A stretch of 64,000 bases of DNA from Streptomyces sp. ASQP_92. GTDB lineage: Bacteria > Actinomycetota > Actinomycetes > Streptomycetales > Streptomycetaceae. A program made the position numbers and the translations under genes. Of this stretch, positions 32,845 to 41,451 are shown in pieces. Every line of letters starts with the position of its first letter. The stretch's first letter is position 1. The notes beneath the pieces are model-generated. The model was given only the letters and a program-made list of their open reading frames with translations. It was not told the DNA's origin and made no database searches. Location: positions 45,947 through 109,946 of the forward strand of contig NZ_JAODUA010000019.1 of NCBI RefSeq assembly GCF_025399895.1. The letters run 5' to 3'.

Positions 32845-32996
32845 CGCCGCTCCCGAGACACGTCGCCACTGGTGAACTCGCCCTCGCCAGGCGGGAGTTC
32901 ACCGGCGTGCGCGGTGACGGAGCGTACGAGGTGGTGGTGGCCGACGCTCGGCGGGCCGAACGAGCCGTCGCCCGGGCCGTGTTGGTGATGCTTCAC
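32841..32996 (-). CDS. His-rich 51-residue mini-protein, first ORF of the NrtR operon
   Basis: GTG at 32996 is preceded by an excellent ribosome site GGGGGGAGGCGGC. The stop codon overlaps the NrtR-like ATG (ATGA). The peptide begins V-K-H-H-Q-H-G-P-G-D-G-S-F-G-P-P and has H-H-H near residue 20, then E-L-P-P-G-E-G-E-F. No known family. Placement between a promoter and a coupled regulator gene suggests a real leader or metal-binding peptide. Confidence 0.55.
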   Translation of the reverse strand: MKHHQHGPGDGSFGPPSVGHHHLVRSVTAHAGELPPGEGEFTSGDVSRERR

Positions 32997-33009
32997 GCCG
33001 CCTCCCCCC

Positions 33010-33056
33010 TTAATGGTCACTCTGACTATAAAGGTGTTCGGGGACCCGCACAAGGC
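33010..33056 (-). promoter_or_regulatory. Promoter with overlapping palindromic operator for the NrtR-like operon
   Basis: On the minus strand TTGTGC (33056-33051), 17-bp spacer, TATAGT (33033-33028 approximately). The -10 lies inside the palindrome TTAATGGTCA-CTC-TGACTATAAA (33010-33032; 8 of 10 arm positions match). This is a natural site for the NrtR-like repressor encoded downstream. Confidence 0.6.
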
Positions 33057-33079
33057 TTCGGGGCCGCGCACGACGCGAA

Positions 33080-33113
33080 GAGCCCGGCTCCCCAGAACGG
33101 GGAAACCGGGCTC
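33080..33113 (-). terminator. rluB terminator
   Basis: GAGCCCGG ... CCGGGCTC stem with an inner CCCC/GGGG extension, 20 bp after the rluB stop codon. Confidence 0.75.
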
Positions 33114-33134
33114 TCGCGGCGGGAGTTGGGGCCT

Positions 33135-34295
33135 CTAGAGCTCGACCTCGCGCATCAGCATGCCGACCTCGGTGTTGGTGAGGCGGCGCAGCCAGCCGGA
33201 CTTCTGGTCGCCGAGCCCGATCGGGCCGAACCCGACGCGCACCAGCTTCTCGACCGGGAAGCCGGCCTCGGCCATCATGCGGCGCACGATGTGCTTGCGG
33301 CCCTCGTGCAGCTCGATCTCGACGAGGTAGTTCTTGCCGGTCTGCTGGATGACCCGGAAGGCGTCGGCCCGCGCGTAGCCGTCCTCCAGCTGGATGCCCT
33401 CCTTGAGCCGCTTGCCGATCTCGCGCGGCAGCGGGCCCGTGATGGCGGCCAGGTAGGTCTTCTTCACGCCGTACTTGGGGTGGGTCAGACGGTGGGCCAG
33501 CTCGCCGTGGTTGGTGAGCAGGATGATGCCCTCGGTCTCGGTGTCGAGCCGCCCCACGTGGAACAGGCGCGTCTCGCGGTTGGTGACGTAGTCACCGAGG
33601 CACTGGCGGCCGTCCGGGTCCTCCATGGTGGAGACGACGCCGGCCGGCTTGTTCAGGGCGAAGAACAGATACGACTGGGTGGCGACGGTGAGGCCGTCCA
33701 CCTTGATCTCGTCCCGCTCGGGGTCGACGCGCTTGCCCTGTTCGAGCACGATCTCGCCGTTGACCTCGACGCGGGCCTGCTCGATCAGCTCCTCGCAGGC
33801 GCGGCGCGAACCCATGCCGGCCCGGGCGAGCACCTTCTGGAGCCGCTCGCCCTCCTGCTCGGCGCCGGGGAACGTCTTGGGGGTCTTCACGTCCGGCTTG
33901 TCCGCGTACCGGTCCCGGTTGCGCTGCTCGATCTTGGCGTCGAGCTCGCGCGGGCGGGCCTGGCCCAGGCGCTGGCCGTGCGGGCCGCGGCGGACCGGGG
34001 TGCCGCCCTGGGGCGCCTTGGGGCCGCCCTTGGCGCCGCCGCGCGCGGAGGTGCCGCGGCCGCCGCGGGGGGCGTCGGAGGACGAGCCGCCGCCCACGTC
34101 GTAGGTGCGCTCCTCGGGGCGCAGCGGACGCGGCTTGCCGCTGCCGCTCTGGCGCGGGCCGCCGCCCTGGCGCTGGCCGCCGCCGGATCCGCCCCGGCCG
34201 CCACCGCCACCGCCACTGCTGCCGCGGCCGCCGCTGTTGCCACCACGGCTCCCGCCGTTGTTTCCGCTGCTGTTCCTGCCGCTGCTGCTTCGCAT
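33135..34295 (-). CDS. rluB: Pseudouridine synthase RluB-like with Gly/Arg-rich N-terminal extension
   Basis: 386 residues. The first ~140 are low-complexity Ser/Gly/Arg (G-G-S-R-G-G-N-S-G-G-R). Then an S4 RNA-binding domain (R-L-Q-K-V-L-A-R-A-G-M-G-S-R-R) and the RsuA/RluB catalytic core with G-R-L-D-T-E-T-E-G, which holds the catalytic Asp. It likely modifies helix 89 of 23S rRNA. The ATG at 34295 shares its first base with the scpB stop (TGATG). Same gene order scpA-scpB-rluB as in M. tuberculosis. Confidence 0.93.
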   Translation of the reverse strand: MRSSSGRNSSGNNGGSRGGNSGGRGSSGGGGGGRGGSGGGQRQGGGPRQSGSGKPRPLRPEERTYDVGGGSSSDAPRGGRGTSARGGAKGGPKAPQGGTPVRRGPHGQRLGQARPRELDAKIEQRNRDRYADKPDVKTPKTFPGAEQEGERLQKVLARAGMGSRRACEELIEQARVEVNGEIVLEQGKRVDPERDEIKVDGLTVATQSYLFFALNKPAGVVSTMEDPDGRQCLGDYVTNRETRLFHVGRLDTETEGIILLTNHGELAHRLTHPKYGVKKTYLAAITGPLPREIGKRLKEGIQLEDGYARADAFRVIQQTGKNYLVEIELHEGRKHIVRRMMAEAGFPVEKLVRVGFGPIGLGDQKSGWLRRLTNTEVGMLMREVEL

Positions 34296-34915
34296 CACAT
34301 TTCCGTCTTGTCGTCTGCGGGGGTTTCCGGCGCGTCGGGCGCGTCCGGGTCGAACGACAAAGCACCCTTCAGGGTCTCGGCCTCGATCGCGTCCGCCTCG
34401 GGGAGGAAGGGCGCCAGCTCCGGGAGCTCGTCCAGGCCGCGCAGGCCCATCCGCTCCAGAAAGTGGTTCGTCGTCCTGTACAGGATCGCACCTGTTTCGG
34501 GTTCCGTGCCCGCCTCGTCGACCAGACCCCGCTGGAGCAGGGTCCGCATGACCCCGTCACAGTTCACTCCGCGCACCGCGGAGACCCTCGATCGGCTCAC
34601 CGGCTGGCGGTACGCGACGACCGCCAGGGTCTCCAGGGCGGCCTGGGTGAGCCGGGCGTGCTGGCCGTCCAGGACGAAGCCCTCGACGGCGTCGGCGTAC
34701 GCGGCCCGGCTGTAGAACCGCCAGCCGCCCGCCACCAGCCGCAGCTCGAAGCCCCGGCCCTGGGAGGTGTACTCGTCGGCCAGCTCCCGCAGGGCGTCCG
34801 CCACGGCCCTTGTGGGCCGCTCCAGGACCTTGGCGAGGTGCTCCTCGCTCGCGGGCTCGTCGACGACCATGAGGACGGCTTCCAGGGCCGGCTTAAGCTC
34901 CAGCTCCTCGCTCAC
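34295..34915 (-). CDS. scpB: Segregation and condensation protein B
   Basis: 206 residues with two winged-helix domains. The conserved L-T-Q-A-A-L-E-T-L-A-V-V-A-Y-R-Q-P-V-S-R and R-G-V segments are present. ScpB dimers join ScpA and SMC in condensin. GTG at 34915 overlaps the scpA stop (GTGA); its Shine-Dalgarno GGAGGAG lies inside scpA. Confidence 0.95.
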   Translation of the reverse strand: MSEELELKPALEAVLMVVDEPASEEHLAKVLERPTRAVADALRELADEYTSQGRGFELRLVAGGWRFYSRAAYADAVEGFVLDGQHARLTQAALETLAVVAYRQPVSRSRVSAVRGVNCDGVMRTLLQRGLVDEAGTEPETGAILYRTTNHFLERMGLRGLDELPELAPFLPEADAIEAETLKGALSFDPDAPDAPETPADDKTEM

Positions 34916-36078
34916 GCCTGCTCCTCCGTCACCACGTGGTCGAACTCGTCGGTCACCGTCGGCGCCGTATCGCCCTCGCCACCGCTCCAGCGCACCATCA
35001 GCTCCCCCAGCGCCTCGTCCTGGTCCAGGACGACGGCCTTCTCGCGGTACAGCTCCAGCAGGGCCAGGAACCGGGCGACCACGGTGAGCGTGTCCGGGGC
35101 GTCCTCGGCCAGCACCCGGAAGCTGGCCTCCCCCGCCTCCCGCAGCCGCGCCACGACGATCTCCGCCTGCTCGCGCACCGAGACCAGCGGGGCGTGGATG
35201 TGGTCGACGTACACCTGGGGCGCGGCCCTCGGCTGCATGGCCTTGACGGCGAGCTTGGCGAAGCCCTCGGCGCCGACGCTGATCACGACCTCGGGCAGCA
35301 GCTCGGCGAGCCTCGGCTCCAGGCCGACGGTGCGCGGATACCGGCGCGCCTCGGCATCGAGCCGCTCGCTGAAGATGTCCGCGACGCGCTTGTACGCGCG
35401 GTACTGCAGGAGCCGCGCGAACAGCAGGTCCCGCGCCTCCAGCAGCGCCAGATCGGCCTCGTCCTCCACCTCGGCGGCGGGCAGCAGGCGGGCGGCCTTG
35501 AGGTCGAGCAGGGTGGCCGCGACGACGAGGAACTCGGTCGTCTGGTCCAGGTCCCAGTCCGGGCCCATGGCCCGGATGTGCGCCATGAACTCGTCGGTGA
35601 CCGTGGACAGGGCCACCTCGGTGACGTCCATCTTGTGCTTGGAGATCAGCTGGAGGAGCAGATCGAAGGGCCCCTCGAAGTTGGCGAGCCGCACGGTGAA
35701 CCTGCCGTCACCGGCGGGTTCGTCGCAGACGCCTTGCCCGGCGACGGGGTGGGCCCCGGAATCCTCGGCCTCGGTGCGCACCCCCAGGGGCGCGGGGAAC
35801 CCCGCGACCGGCCCGGGACGGTCCGCGGACGCCGACGAGGGGTCCGGCGCCCCGACGGGAGCGGCCGGTGGTTCCGGGGACGGAGCGTCCGGGCCCTCTG
35901 CCACCCCCGAGGCGGCCCGATCAGGGCCTTCGGCAAGGGGCGGGGCGGGGTGAACACCCCCCGGCCCCCGCCCGAGCACACGGCGAGCCCCCCGCGCGGC
36001 GGGAGCGTCCGGTTCGTCGGCGGTGGGCAAGGGGCTTTCCAGGGGTGCGGAGCGGGCGGTACGAAGCGCGGGCGGCAC
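34912..36078 (-). CDS. scpA: Segregation and condensation protein A (kleisin)
   Basis: 388 residues. The kleisin core begins at about residue 125 with R-F-T-V-R-L-A-N-F-E-G-P-F-D-L-L-L-Q-L-I and ends in the SMC-head-binding winged helix. The first ~120 residues are Pro/Ala/Asp-rich and disordered, longer than in most bacteria. GTG at 36078 lacks a ribosome site, so a later start is possible. Acts with ScpB and SMC in chromosome compaction and segregation. Confidence 0.92.
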   Translation of the reverse strand: MPPALRTARSAPLESPLPTADEPDAPAARGARRVLGRGPGGVHPAPPLAEGPDRAASGVAEGPDAPSPEPPAAPVGAPDPSSASADRPGPVAGFPAPLGVRTEAEDSGAHPVAGQGVCDEPAGDGRFTVRLANFEGPFDLLLQLISKHKMDVTEVALSTVTDEFMAHIRAMGPDWDLDQTTEFLVVAATLLDLKAARLLPAAEVEDEADLALLEARDLLFARLLQYRAYKRVADIFSERLDAEARRYPRTVGLEPRLAELLPEVVISVGAEGFAKLAVKAMQPRAAPQVYVDHIHAPLVSVREQAEIVVARLREAGEASFRVLAEDAPDTLTVVARFLALLELYREKAVVLDQDEALGELMVRWSGGEGDTAPTVTDEFDHVVTEEQA

Positions 36079-36103
36079 GCGGCCGCACGGCGCAGGCTAA
36101 CGG

Positions 36104-36637
36104 CTAACGCCCCCGAAGACGCCGTACGAGAATGCTCGCGTCGCCGCGCGACTCCAGGTCGGCGAGGACGACGGCGACGGCCTCCCGCACGATCCGGCCG
36201 CGGTCGACCGCGAGCCCGTGCTCACCGCGCAGGACCAGGCGCGCGTGCTCCAGGTCCATCAGCTCCTCCGCGGAGACGTACACGGTGATCTTCTCGTCGT
36301 GCCGCTCGCGCCCGCTGGGCCGCCGGTTGGCCGCCCGCTGGCGGCGCCGCTGCTGCGCGGTGCCGGAGCCGCCCTGCGCGGGGGTGCGCCGGCCCTGGGC
36401 GGTCTCCGCCTCGGCGGCGCCCCGGCTGCGCGGTTCGCCGGAGCCCGGGTCCTCATCGGCCGCGCTGTGCTCGGCCTCGGGGGCGGACTCGGCGGACACC
36501 GGCTCGCTCTCGCCCGCCGGAGCCGGCACCCGCGCCTCGTTGCCCGGCCCCCGCCTGGGGGCGGACGGCGAGAGCGCCATCCCCCCGGTCGTACGGAACA
36601 GCTCGTCGGCCCCGGGCAGACTCACTCGGCGTGACAC
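36104..36637 (-). CDS. ParA-linked protein with ribbon-helix-helix-like C-terminus
   Basis: 177 residues. The N-terminal ~100 are disordered (Glu/Ala/Arg/Gln-rich, basic stretch Q-Q-R-R-R-Q-R-A-A-N-R-R). The C-terminal ~65 start K-I-T-V-Y-V-S-A-E-E-L-M-D-L-E-H-A-R, a beta strand followed by helices, and end with G-R-I-V-R-E-A-V-A-V-V-L-A-D-L. This fits a ribbon-helix-helix DNA-binding fold like the ParG/omega partners of ParA (inference). Its start overlaps parA by 16 bp. Confidence 0.75.
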   Translation of the reverse strand: MSRRVSLPGADELFRTTGGMALSPSAPRRGPGNEARVPAPAGESEPVSAESAPEAEHSAADEDPGSGEPRSRGAAEAETAQGRRTPAQGGSGTAQQRRRQRAANRRPSGRERHDEKITVYVSAEELMDLEHARLVLRGEHGLAVDRGRIVREAVAVVLADLESRGDASILVRRLRGR

Positions 36638-37794
36638 CGGGCGAGCACCTCCCTGGCGAGCTGACGGTAGGCGGCCGCGCCGACGGAGTTGGAGGCGTAC
36701 GTCGTGATGGGCTCACCGGCGACCGTGGTCTCCGGGAAGCGCACGGTCCGGCCGATGACCGTGTGGTAGACGTGGTCGTCGAAGGCCTCGACCACGCGGG
36801 CCAGCACCTCACGGCTGTGCACGGTGCGCGAGTCGTACATCGTGGCGAGGATGCCGTCCAACTCCAGGTCGGGGTTGAGGCGTTCCTGCACCTTCTCGAT
36901 CGTCTCGGTCAGCAGCGCGACACCGCGCAGCGCGAAGAACTCGCACTCCAGCGGCACGATCACCTTGTGAGCCGCCGTCAGGGCGTTCACGGTGAGCAGG
37001 CCGAGCGAGGGCTGACAGTCGATCACGATGTAGTCGTAGTCCTGCATCAGCGGCTTGAGCGCCCGCTGGAGCGTGGACTCGCGCGCGACCTCGCTCACCA
37101 ACTGCACCTCGGCGGCGGACAGGTCGATGTTGCTCGGCAGCAGGTCCATGTTGGGGACCGCGGTCTTGAGCAGCACCTCGTCGGCCGACATGCCCCGCTC
37201 CATGAGCAGGTTGTAGACGGTGAGGTCGAGTTCCATCGGGTTCACGCCGAGGCCGACCGACAGGGCTCCCTGCGGGTCGAAGTCGACGAGCAGCACGCGG
37301 CGCCCGTACTCCGCGAGCGCGGCACCCAGGTTGATGGTCGACGTCGTCTTGCCCACGCCGCCCTTCTGGTTGCACATCGCGATGATCTTCGCGGGACCGT
37401 GGTCGGTCAGCGGACCCGGGATCGGGAAGTACGGCAGCGGCCGTCCGGTCGGGCCGATCCGCTCGCGGCGCTGGCGCGCGGCGTCGGGTGCGAGGGTGGC
37501 CGCGTACTCGGGGTCGGGCTCGTACTCGGCGTCGGGGTCGTAGAAGTGCCCCTGGGGCACCTCGTCAAAGTCGGCGAGCGCGGCGGTGTCCCGGCCGCTC
37601 TCGTTGCCGGCCGTGGCGTTCACGTGTAGGCCGTCCATCATCCGTGGGGCTGTCGTCATGTGCTGGGTGGTTTCGAAGGTGCGGACCGCGACGGAGCCGA
37701 CAGCCTCGGGCCCCGAAGGGCTCAGGCCCCGTACGGACATCCCCACAGGGATTCCGGACTGACCACCTCCGGGAGTAAATGTCGACTCATTCAC
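36622..37794 (-). CDS. Orphan ParA-family partition ATPase
   Basis: 390 residues. A ~130-residue N-terminal extension precedes the deviant Walker A K-G-G-V-G-K-T-T (Lys signature), then L-L-V-D-F-D-P-Q-G-A-L-S and I-D-C-Q-P-S-L-G-L-L. Not the parAB copy near oriC. GTG at 37794 with a full AAGGAGGT ten bases upstream. Heads the operon with the RHH-like gene and scpAB-rluB, so an accessory role in chromosome segregation or sporulation is likely. Confidence 0.92.
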   Translation of the reverse strand: MNESTFTPGGGQSGIPVGMSVRGLSPSGPEAVGSVAVRTFETTQHMTTAPRMMDGLHVNATAGNESGRDTAALADFDEVPQGHFYDPDAEYEPDPEYAATLAPDAARQRRERIGPTGRPLPYFPIPGPLTDHGPAKIIAMCNQKGGVGKTTSTINLGAALAEYGRRVLLVDFDPQGALSVGLGVNPMELDLTVYNLLMERGMSADEVLLKTAVPNMDLLPSNIDLSAAEVQLVSEVARESTLQRALKPLMQDYDYIVIDCQPSLGLLTVNALTAAHKVIVPLECEFFALRGVALLTETIEKVQERLNPDLELDGILATMYDSRTVHSREVLARVVEAFDDHVYHTVIGRTVRFPETTVAGEPITTYASNSVGAAAYRQLAREVLARCHAE

Positions 37795-38143
37795 AAGTCG
37801 TCTTACCTCCTTGGACGTGACCAGGAAACTTTATCGATAGGTCAGCGTGGCACCATGCCGACGGTTGGCGACTCTATGGCGTGTCACCGGTCCGCAGCAA
37901 CACAATCCGCCGGACCCGGCCCGATGTGTCGGCAACCGAACACCCCTCTGTCAAGGGCGTACGGGCATCGACGCGCACGTTTCACCAGTGCGCGAAACGG
38001 TTAAAGGGTTACGTTCGAGGCGAGTTGAGCGAGTCGTTCCGGGGCGGGCGGAAGTGTCGCGACACACATCCGGCCGGACCTTGGTCGACAAGGTCCGGCC
38101 GGGTGTACGCGGTTGACGGTCCGGTTGACGAACCGCCTTCCGC
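37795..38143. other. Region between parA and ald
   Basis: 349 bp. It holds the ald terminator (38070-38102), a TGTCGCGACA palindrome at 38055-38064 and the parA promoter area; CTTTATCGATAGG at 37826-37840 is the most AT-rich segment. No gene supported. Confidence 0.6.
38070..38102 (-). terminator. ald terminator
   Basis: CCGGCCGGACCTT-ggtcgac-AAGGTCCGGCCGG, a perfect 13-bp stem 41 bp after the ald stop codon. Confidence 0.85.
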
Positions 38144-39268
38144 CTAGCCGAGAAGCGTGTGCAGCTCGACCTGGTCGAGGCCGTGGGCCTCGGCGACGGG
38201 GCCGTAAACGACCTGGCCGTCATGGGTGTTGAGGCCGAGCGCGAGGGCGGCGTCGCGACGCAGCGCCTCGACCCAGCCGTTGTTCGCCAGCGACACGATG
38301 TAGGGCAGCGTGGCGTTGGTGAGGGCGTAGGTGGAGGTGTTGGGCACGGCGCCCGGCATGTTGGCGACGCAGTAGAAGACCGAGTTGTGGACCATGAAGG
38401 TCGGCTCGGCGTGGGTGGTCGGACGCGAGTCCTCGAAGCAGCCGCCCTGGTCGATGGCGATGTCGACAAGGACACTTCCGGGCTTCATCTTGGCGACGAG
38501 CTCGTTGGTGACCAGCTTCGGGGCCTTGGCGCCGGGGATGAGCACCGCGCCGACGACGAGGTCGGCCTCGACGACGGCCTTCTCCAGCTCGTAGGCGTTG
38601 GAGACGATCGTCTGCACCTTGGTGCCGAAGATCTTGTCGGCCTCGCGGAGCTTGTTGATGTCCTTGTCGAGCAGGGTCACGTGGAAGCCCATGCCCACGG
38701 CGATCTGCGTGGCGTTCCAGCCGGAGACGCCGCCGCCGATGACGACCGCCTTGCCGGCGTGGGTGCCGGGGACGCCGCCGGGCAGCACGCCGCGGCCGCC
38801 GGCCGAGCGCATCAGGTGGTAGGCGCCGACCTGCGGGGCGAGCCGGCCCGCGACCTCGGACATCGGGGCGAGCAGCGGGAGCTGGCGGCCGGCCGTCTCG
38901 ACGGTCTCGTACGCGATCGCGGTGGTGCCGGACTCCAGCAGGGCGTCCGTGCACTCGCGGGAGGCGGCGAGGTGCAGGTAGGTGAAGAGCGTCTGGTCCT
39001 TGCGCAGGCGGTGGTACTCCTCCGCGATGGGCTCCTTGACCTTGAGCAGCAGGTCGGCGGTGGCCCAGACCTCGTCCGCGGTGGCGAGGATCTCCGCGCC
39101 GGCCGCGACGTACTCGGCGTCCGTGATCGAGGAGCCGACACCGGCGCTCTGCTCGACGAAGACCTGGTGGCCGTGGCGTACGAGCTCGTGCACGCCGGCG
39201 GGGGTGATGGCCACCCGGAACTCGTTGTTCTTGACCTCGCGGGGGATACCGACCTTCACGTCGATCAC
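38144..39268 (-). CDS. ald: Alanine dehydrogenase
   Basis: 374-residue NAD-dependent enzyme interconverting L-alanine and pyruvate plus ammonia. Seen: K-V-G-I-P-R-E-V-K-N-N-E at the N-terminus, the catalytic Lys in L-L-K-V-K-E-P, the His in T-Y-L-H-L-A-A-S, the Rossmann loop G-G-G-V-S-G-W-N-A and N-M-P-G-A-V-P-N-T-S-T. GTG at 39268 has AAGGA close by; GTG at 39259 would give exactly the usual 371 residues. Single gene with its own terminator and a palindrome upstream. Confidence 0.95.
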   Translation of the reverse strand: MIDVKVGIPREVKNNEFRVAITPAGVHELVRHGHQVFVEQSAGVGSSITDAEYVAAGAEILATADEVWATADLLLKVKEPIAEEYHRLRKDQTLFTYLHLAASRECTDALLESGTTAIAYETVETAGRQLPLLAPMSEVAGRLAPQVGAYHLMRSAGGRGVLPGGVPGTHAGKAVVIGGGVSGWNATQIAVGMGFHVTLLDKDINKLREADKIFGTKVQTIVSNAYELEKAVVEADLVVGAVLIPGAKAPKLVTNELVAKMKPGSVLVDIAIDQGGCFEDSRPTTHAEPTFMVHNSVFYCVANMPGAVPNTSTYALTNATLPYIVSLANNGWVEALRRDAALALGLNTHDGQVVYGPVAEAHGLDQVELHTLLG

Positions 39269-39397
39269 GGTCCTTGACTCAGGGGGGTAAACGGGGGCAA
39301 TGCCATACATACCCGTACGCGGAAGGGCGCACCGGGGGCACCACAGGAGGCTGCGGCTCACCCAGTCTAATGAAGGTCTTCCCGCTGTCTACCCTTA

Positions 39398-39414
39398 CAA
39401 AGCTTTAATCTTTG
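39398..39414. promoter_or_regulatory. Palindrome upstream of ald
   Basis: CAAAG-ctttaat-CTTTG lies in an AT-rich patch 130 bp upstream of ald. Actinobacterial ald genes are commonly controlled by Lrp/AsnC-type AldR, so this is a candidate site (inference). Confidence 0.4.
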
Positions 39415-39423
39415 GCTGAAGCA

Positions 39424-41451
39424 CTACGGATTTCGTAGGCTCCCTGGCTCCGATGGCTCATCTTCCAACAATCGATCGGCTGTGGACCGGTGCAACCGCG
39501 CCGCCGTGGGGTCGCCCAGCCGGTCCAGAGTGTCGGCGAGACGGAGCTGGAGCGCGGCCTCGAGGCGCAGATCACCGGCCTCGCGGGCGAGCTCCACGGC
39601 CTGCCGGCACGTGCGCAGCGACTCCTCGGGGCGCCCCGCGTACTCCTGGACCCGGGCCACCTCGCTCAACGCCCTTGCCTGGCTGGGGAGATCGCCGAGG
39701 CGGCGGTATCCGGCCACCGCGGCCCGCCAGCCGCGCAGTGCCTCGCCGTAGCGGCCCGCGTAGGTGTGCACGGTGGCGAGGCGTCCGTACAGCCGGGCCT
39801 CGTCGGCGCGCTCGCCGCGCGCGAGCCGCTGGGACAGGGCGCGCCCGTACCAGTCGGAGGCCCGCTGCCAGTCCCCCAGCTCCTGGTGGGCGCCGCCTAC
39901 GGATTCCATCGCACGGGCCGTCGCGTACGGGTCGTTCGCGGCGCGGCCCGCGTCCAGGGCGGCCCGGTAGCGGGCCAGGGCCTCGGTGGTGCGCCCGGTC
40001 CGCGCGTCCAGGTCGCCGAGGTTCAGCAAGGCCGCGGCCTTCTCCCGGTGCAGCTCGCGCCGCTCGGCCACGTCGAGGACCAGTTGGTGCAGGCCGTACA
40101 GCTCGGGGGCGGCGGCCTCGGCCCCCCGGTGCGCGGCGAGCGCCCGCACCAGCGCGGCCACCAGGCGCCGGGCCAGGGTGTCGAGCTCGCCGTCCTCCAC
40201 CGCGAGCCGGGCGGCCGCGAGCAGCGCGGGCCCCCGGCCGGTGAGCCAGGCGTCGGCGAGGGCCGCGTTCGGGAAGCGCAGGGCGCGGGGCAGTCCCGCG
40301 AGCTTCCTGCGGGCGGGCGAGCCCTCCGGTTCGGTGACCGCGCGGCAGGACTGGAGCAGCCGTACCGTCCGCTCCAGCATCCGGGCGCGGGCGAGCTGCA
40401 CCTCCCCCGGCCGGTCCACGCTCTCGCACAGCGCGCGCAGCAGCGGCGCGAGCGCGCCGGGGACCCGGTACTGCTCGGGCGCGGCCGGATCCCTGCGCAG
40501 CAGGCCGTACGCCACGAAGTCGGTCAGCGCCGACTGGGCGCCCGAGACCGAGCAGCCCGCGAGGGCGGAGGCGGTGTGCGCGTCGGCGAGGCCGGCCGGG
40601 GCGAGCGCGAGCAGTCGCAGTATCCGCGCGGCCGGCTGCGACAGCGATGCGTAGACGAGGCGGAAGGCGCGGGCCAACGGCTGGGCGGCAATGGGGAGTT
40701 CGGCCGTCTCCTCGGACATGGTGCGCAGTTGCTTGGCCACGTCGGCGACGGCGGCCTTGGGGCGGGCCGCGAGCCAGCCGCCGACCAGCACCAGGGCGGC
40801 GGGCTGTCCGCCGCAGGCCTCCACGAGGGTCTCGGCGGCGCGCGGGTCGACGGTGACCCGCACGGCGCCGGTGTAGCCCTCCAGGAGTTCGACGGCCGAC
40901 TTCACGTCGAGGCCGCCCAGGGTGCAGGGGCGTACGTCGGGGATCCCGGTGAGGGGGCCTTCGGCGGTCGCCACGACCAGGCAGCGGGAGGTGTCGGGCA
41001 GCAGGGGGCCGACCTGTTCCGCGTCGGCCGCGTCGTCGAGCAGCACGATCGCCCGGCGGCCCGCGAGCGCCCCGCGGACCAGCTCGGTCAGCTCGTCCTG
41101 ACCCGCGCCGGGTGGCGCCGGGACCTTCAGGGCGTCCAGGAGGTCCCGGGCGACGCGGTCGACGGGGACACGGGTCCCGCCGGGTTCGGTGAGCGTGGCG
41201 CGCAGGGCGCCGTCGGGGTAGTCGCCGGCCACCTGGCGGGCCAGCTCGGCGGCGAGCGCGGAGCGTCCCGATCCGGGGCGGCCCGCGATCAGCAGGACCC
41301 TGGGCCGGGGCGACTTCTTTCCTGACAGGGTGTCAAGTCCGGCCCGTTCGATGTCGGCCCGGAGTTCCTTCAACTCGCGCTGCCTGCCCAGGAATTGATG
41401 CGTGCGCTGCCCGGCGGCAGTGCCACCCACGTCCACCGCCTGATCCGTCAC
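39424..41451 (-). CDS. NB-ARC-type STAND ATPase with TPR repeats
   Basis: 675 residues. R-Q-R-E-L-K-E-L start of the NTPase, Walker A G-R-P-G-S-G-R-S (~57-64), Walker B A-I-V-L-L-D-D (~134-140) and G-G-Q-P-A-A-L in place of GLPL. A winged-helix-like region follows, then about six TPR repeats from residue ~440 (A-L-A-R-Y-R-A-A-L-D-A-G-R, W-Y-G-R-A-L-S-Q-R). No SARP or LuxR DNA-binding domain is present, so it is not a typical pathway regulator. GTG at 41451 with GGAG eight bases upstream. STAND proteins act as ligand-triggered switches; target unknown. Confidence 0.82.
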   Translation of the reverse strand: MTDQAVDVGGTAAGQRTHQFLGRQRELKELRADIERAGLDTLSGKKSPRPRVLLIAGRPGSGRSALAAELARQVAGDYPDGALRATLTEPGGTRVPVDRVARDLLDALKVPAPPGAGQDELTELVRGALAGRRAIVLLDDAADAEQVGPLLPDTSRCLVVATAEGPLTGIPDVRPCTLGGLDVKSAVELLEGYTGAVRVTVDPRAAETLVEACGGQPAALVLVGGWLAARPKAAVADVAKQLRTMSEETAELPIAAQPLARAFRLVYASLSQPAARILRLLALAPAGLADAHTASALAGCSVSGAQSALTDFVAYGLLRRDPAAPEQYRVPGALAPLLRALCESVDRPGEVQLARARMLERTVRLLQSCRAVTEPEGSPARRKLAGLPRALRFPNAALADAWLTGRGPALLAAARLAVEDGELDTLARRLVAALVRALAAHRGAEAAAPELYGLHQLVLDVAERRELHREKAAALLNLGDLDARTGRTTEALARYRAALDAGRAANDPYATARAMESVGGAHQELGDWQRASDWYGRALSQRLARGERADEARLYGRLATVHTYAGRYGEALRGWRAAVAGYRRLGDLPSQARALSEVARVQEYAGRPEESLRTCRQAVELAREAGDLRLEAALQLRLADTLDRLGDPTAARLHRSTADRLLEDEPSEPGSLRNP

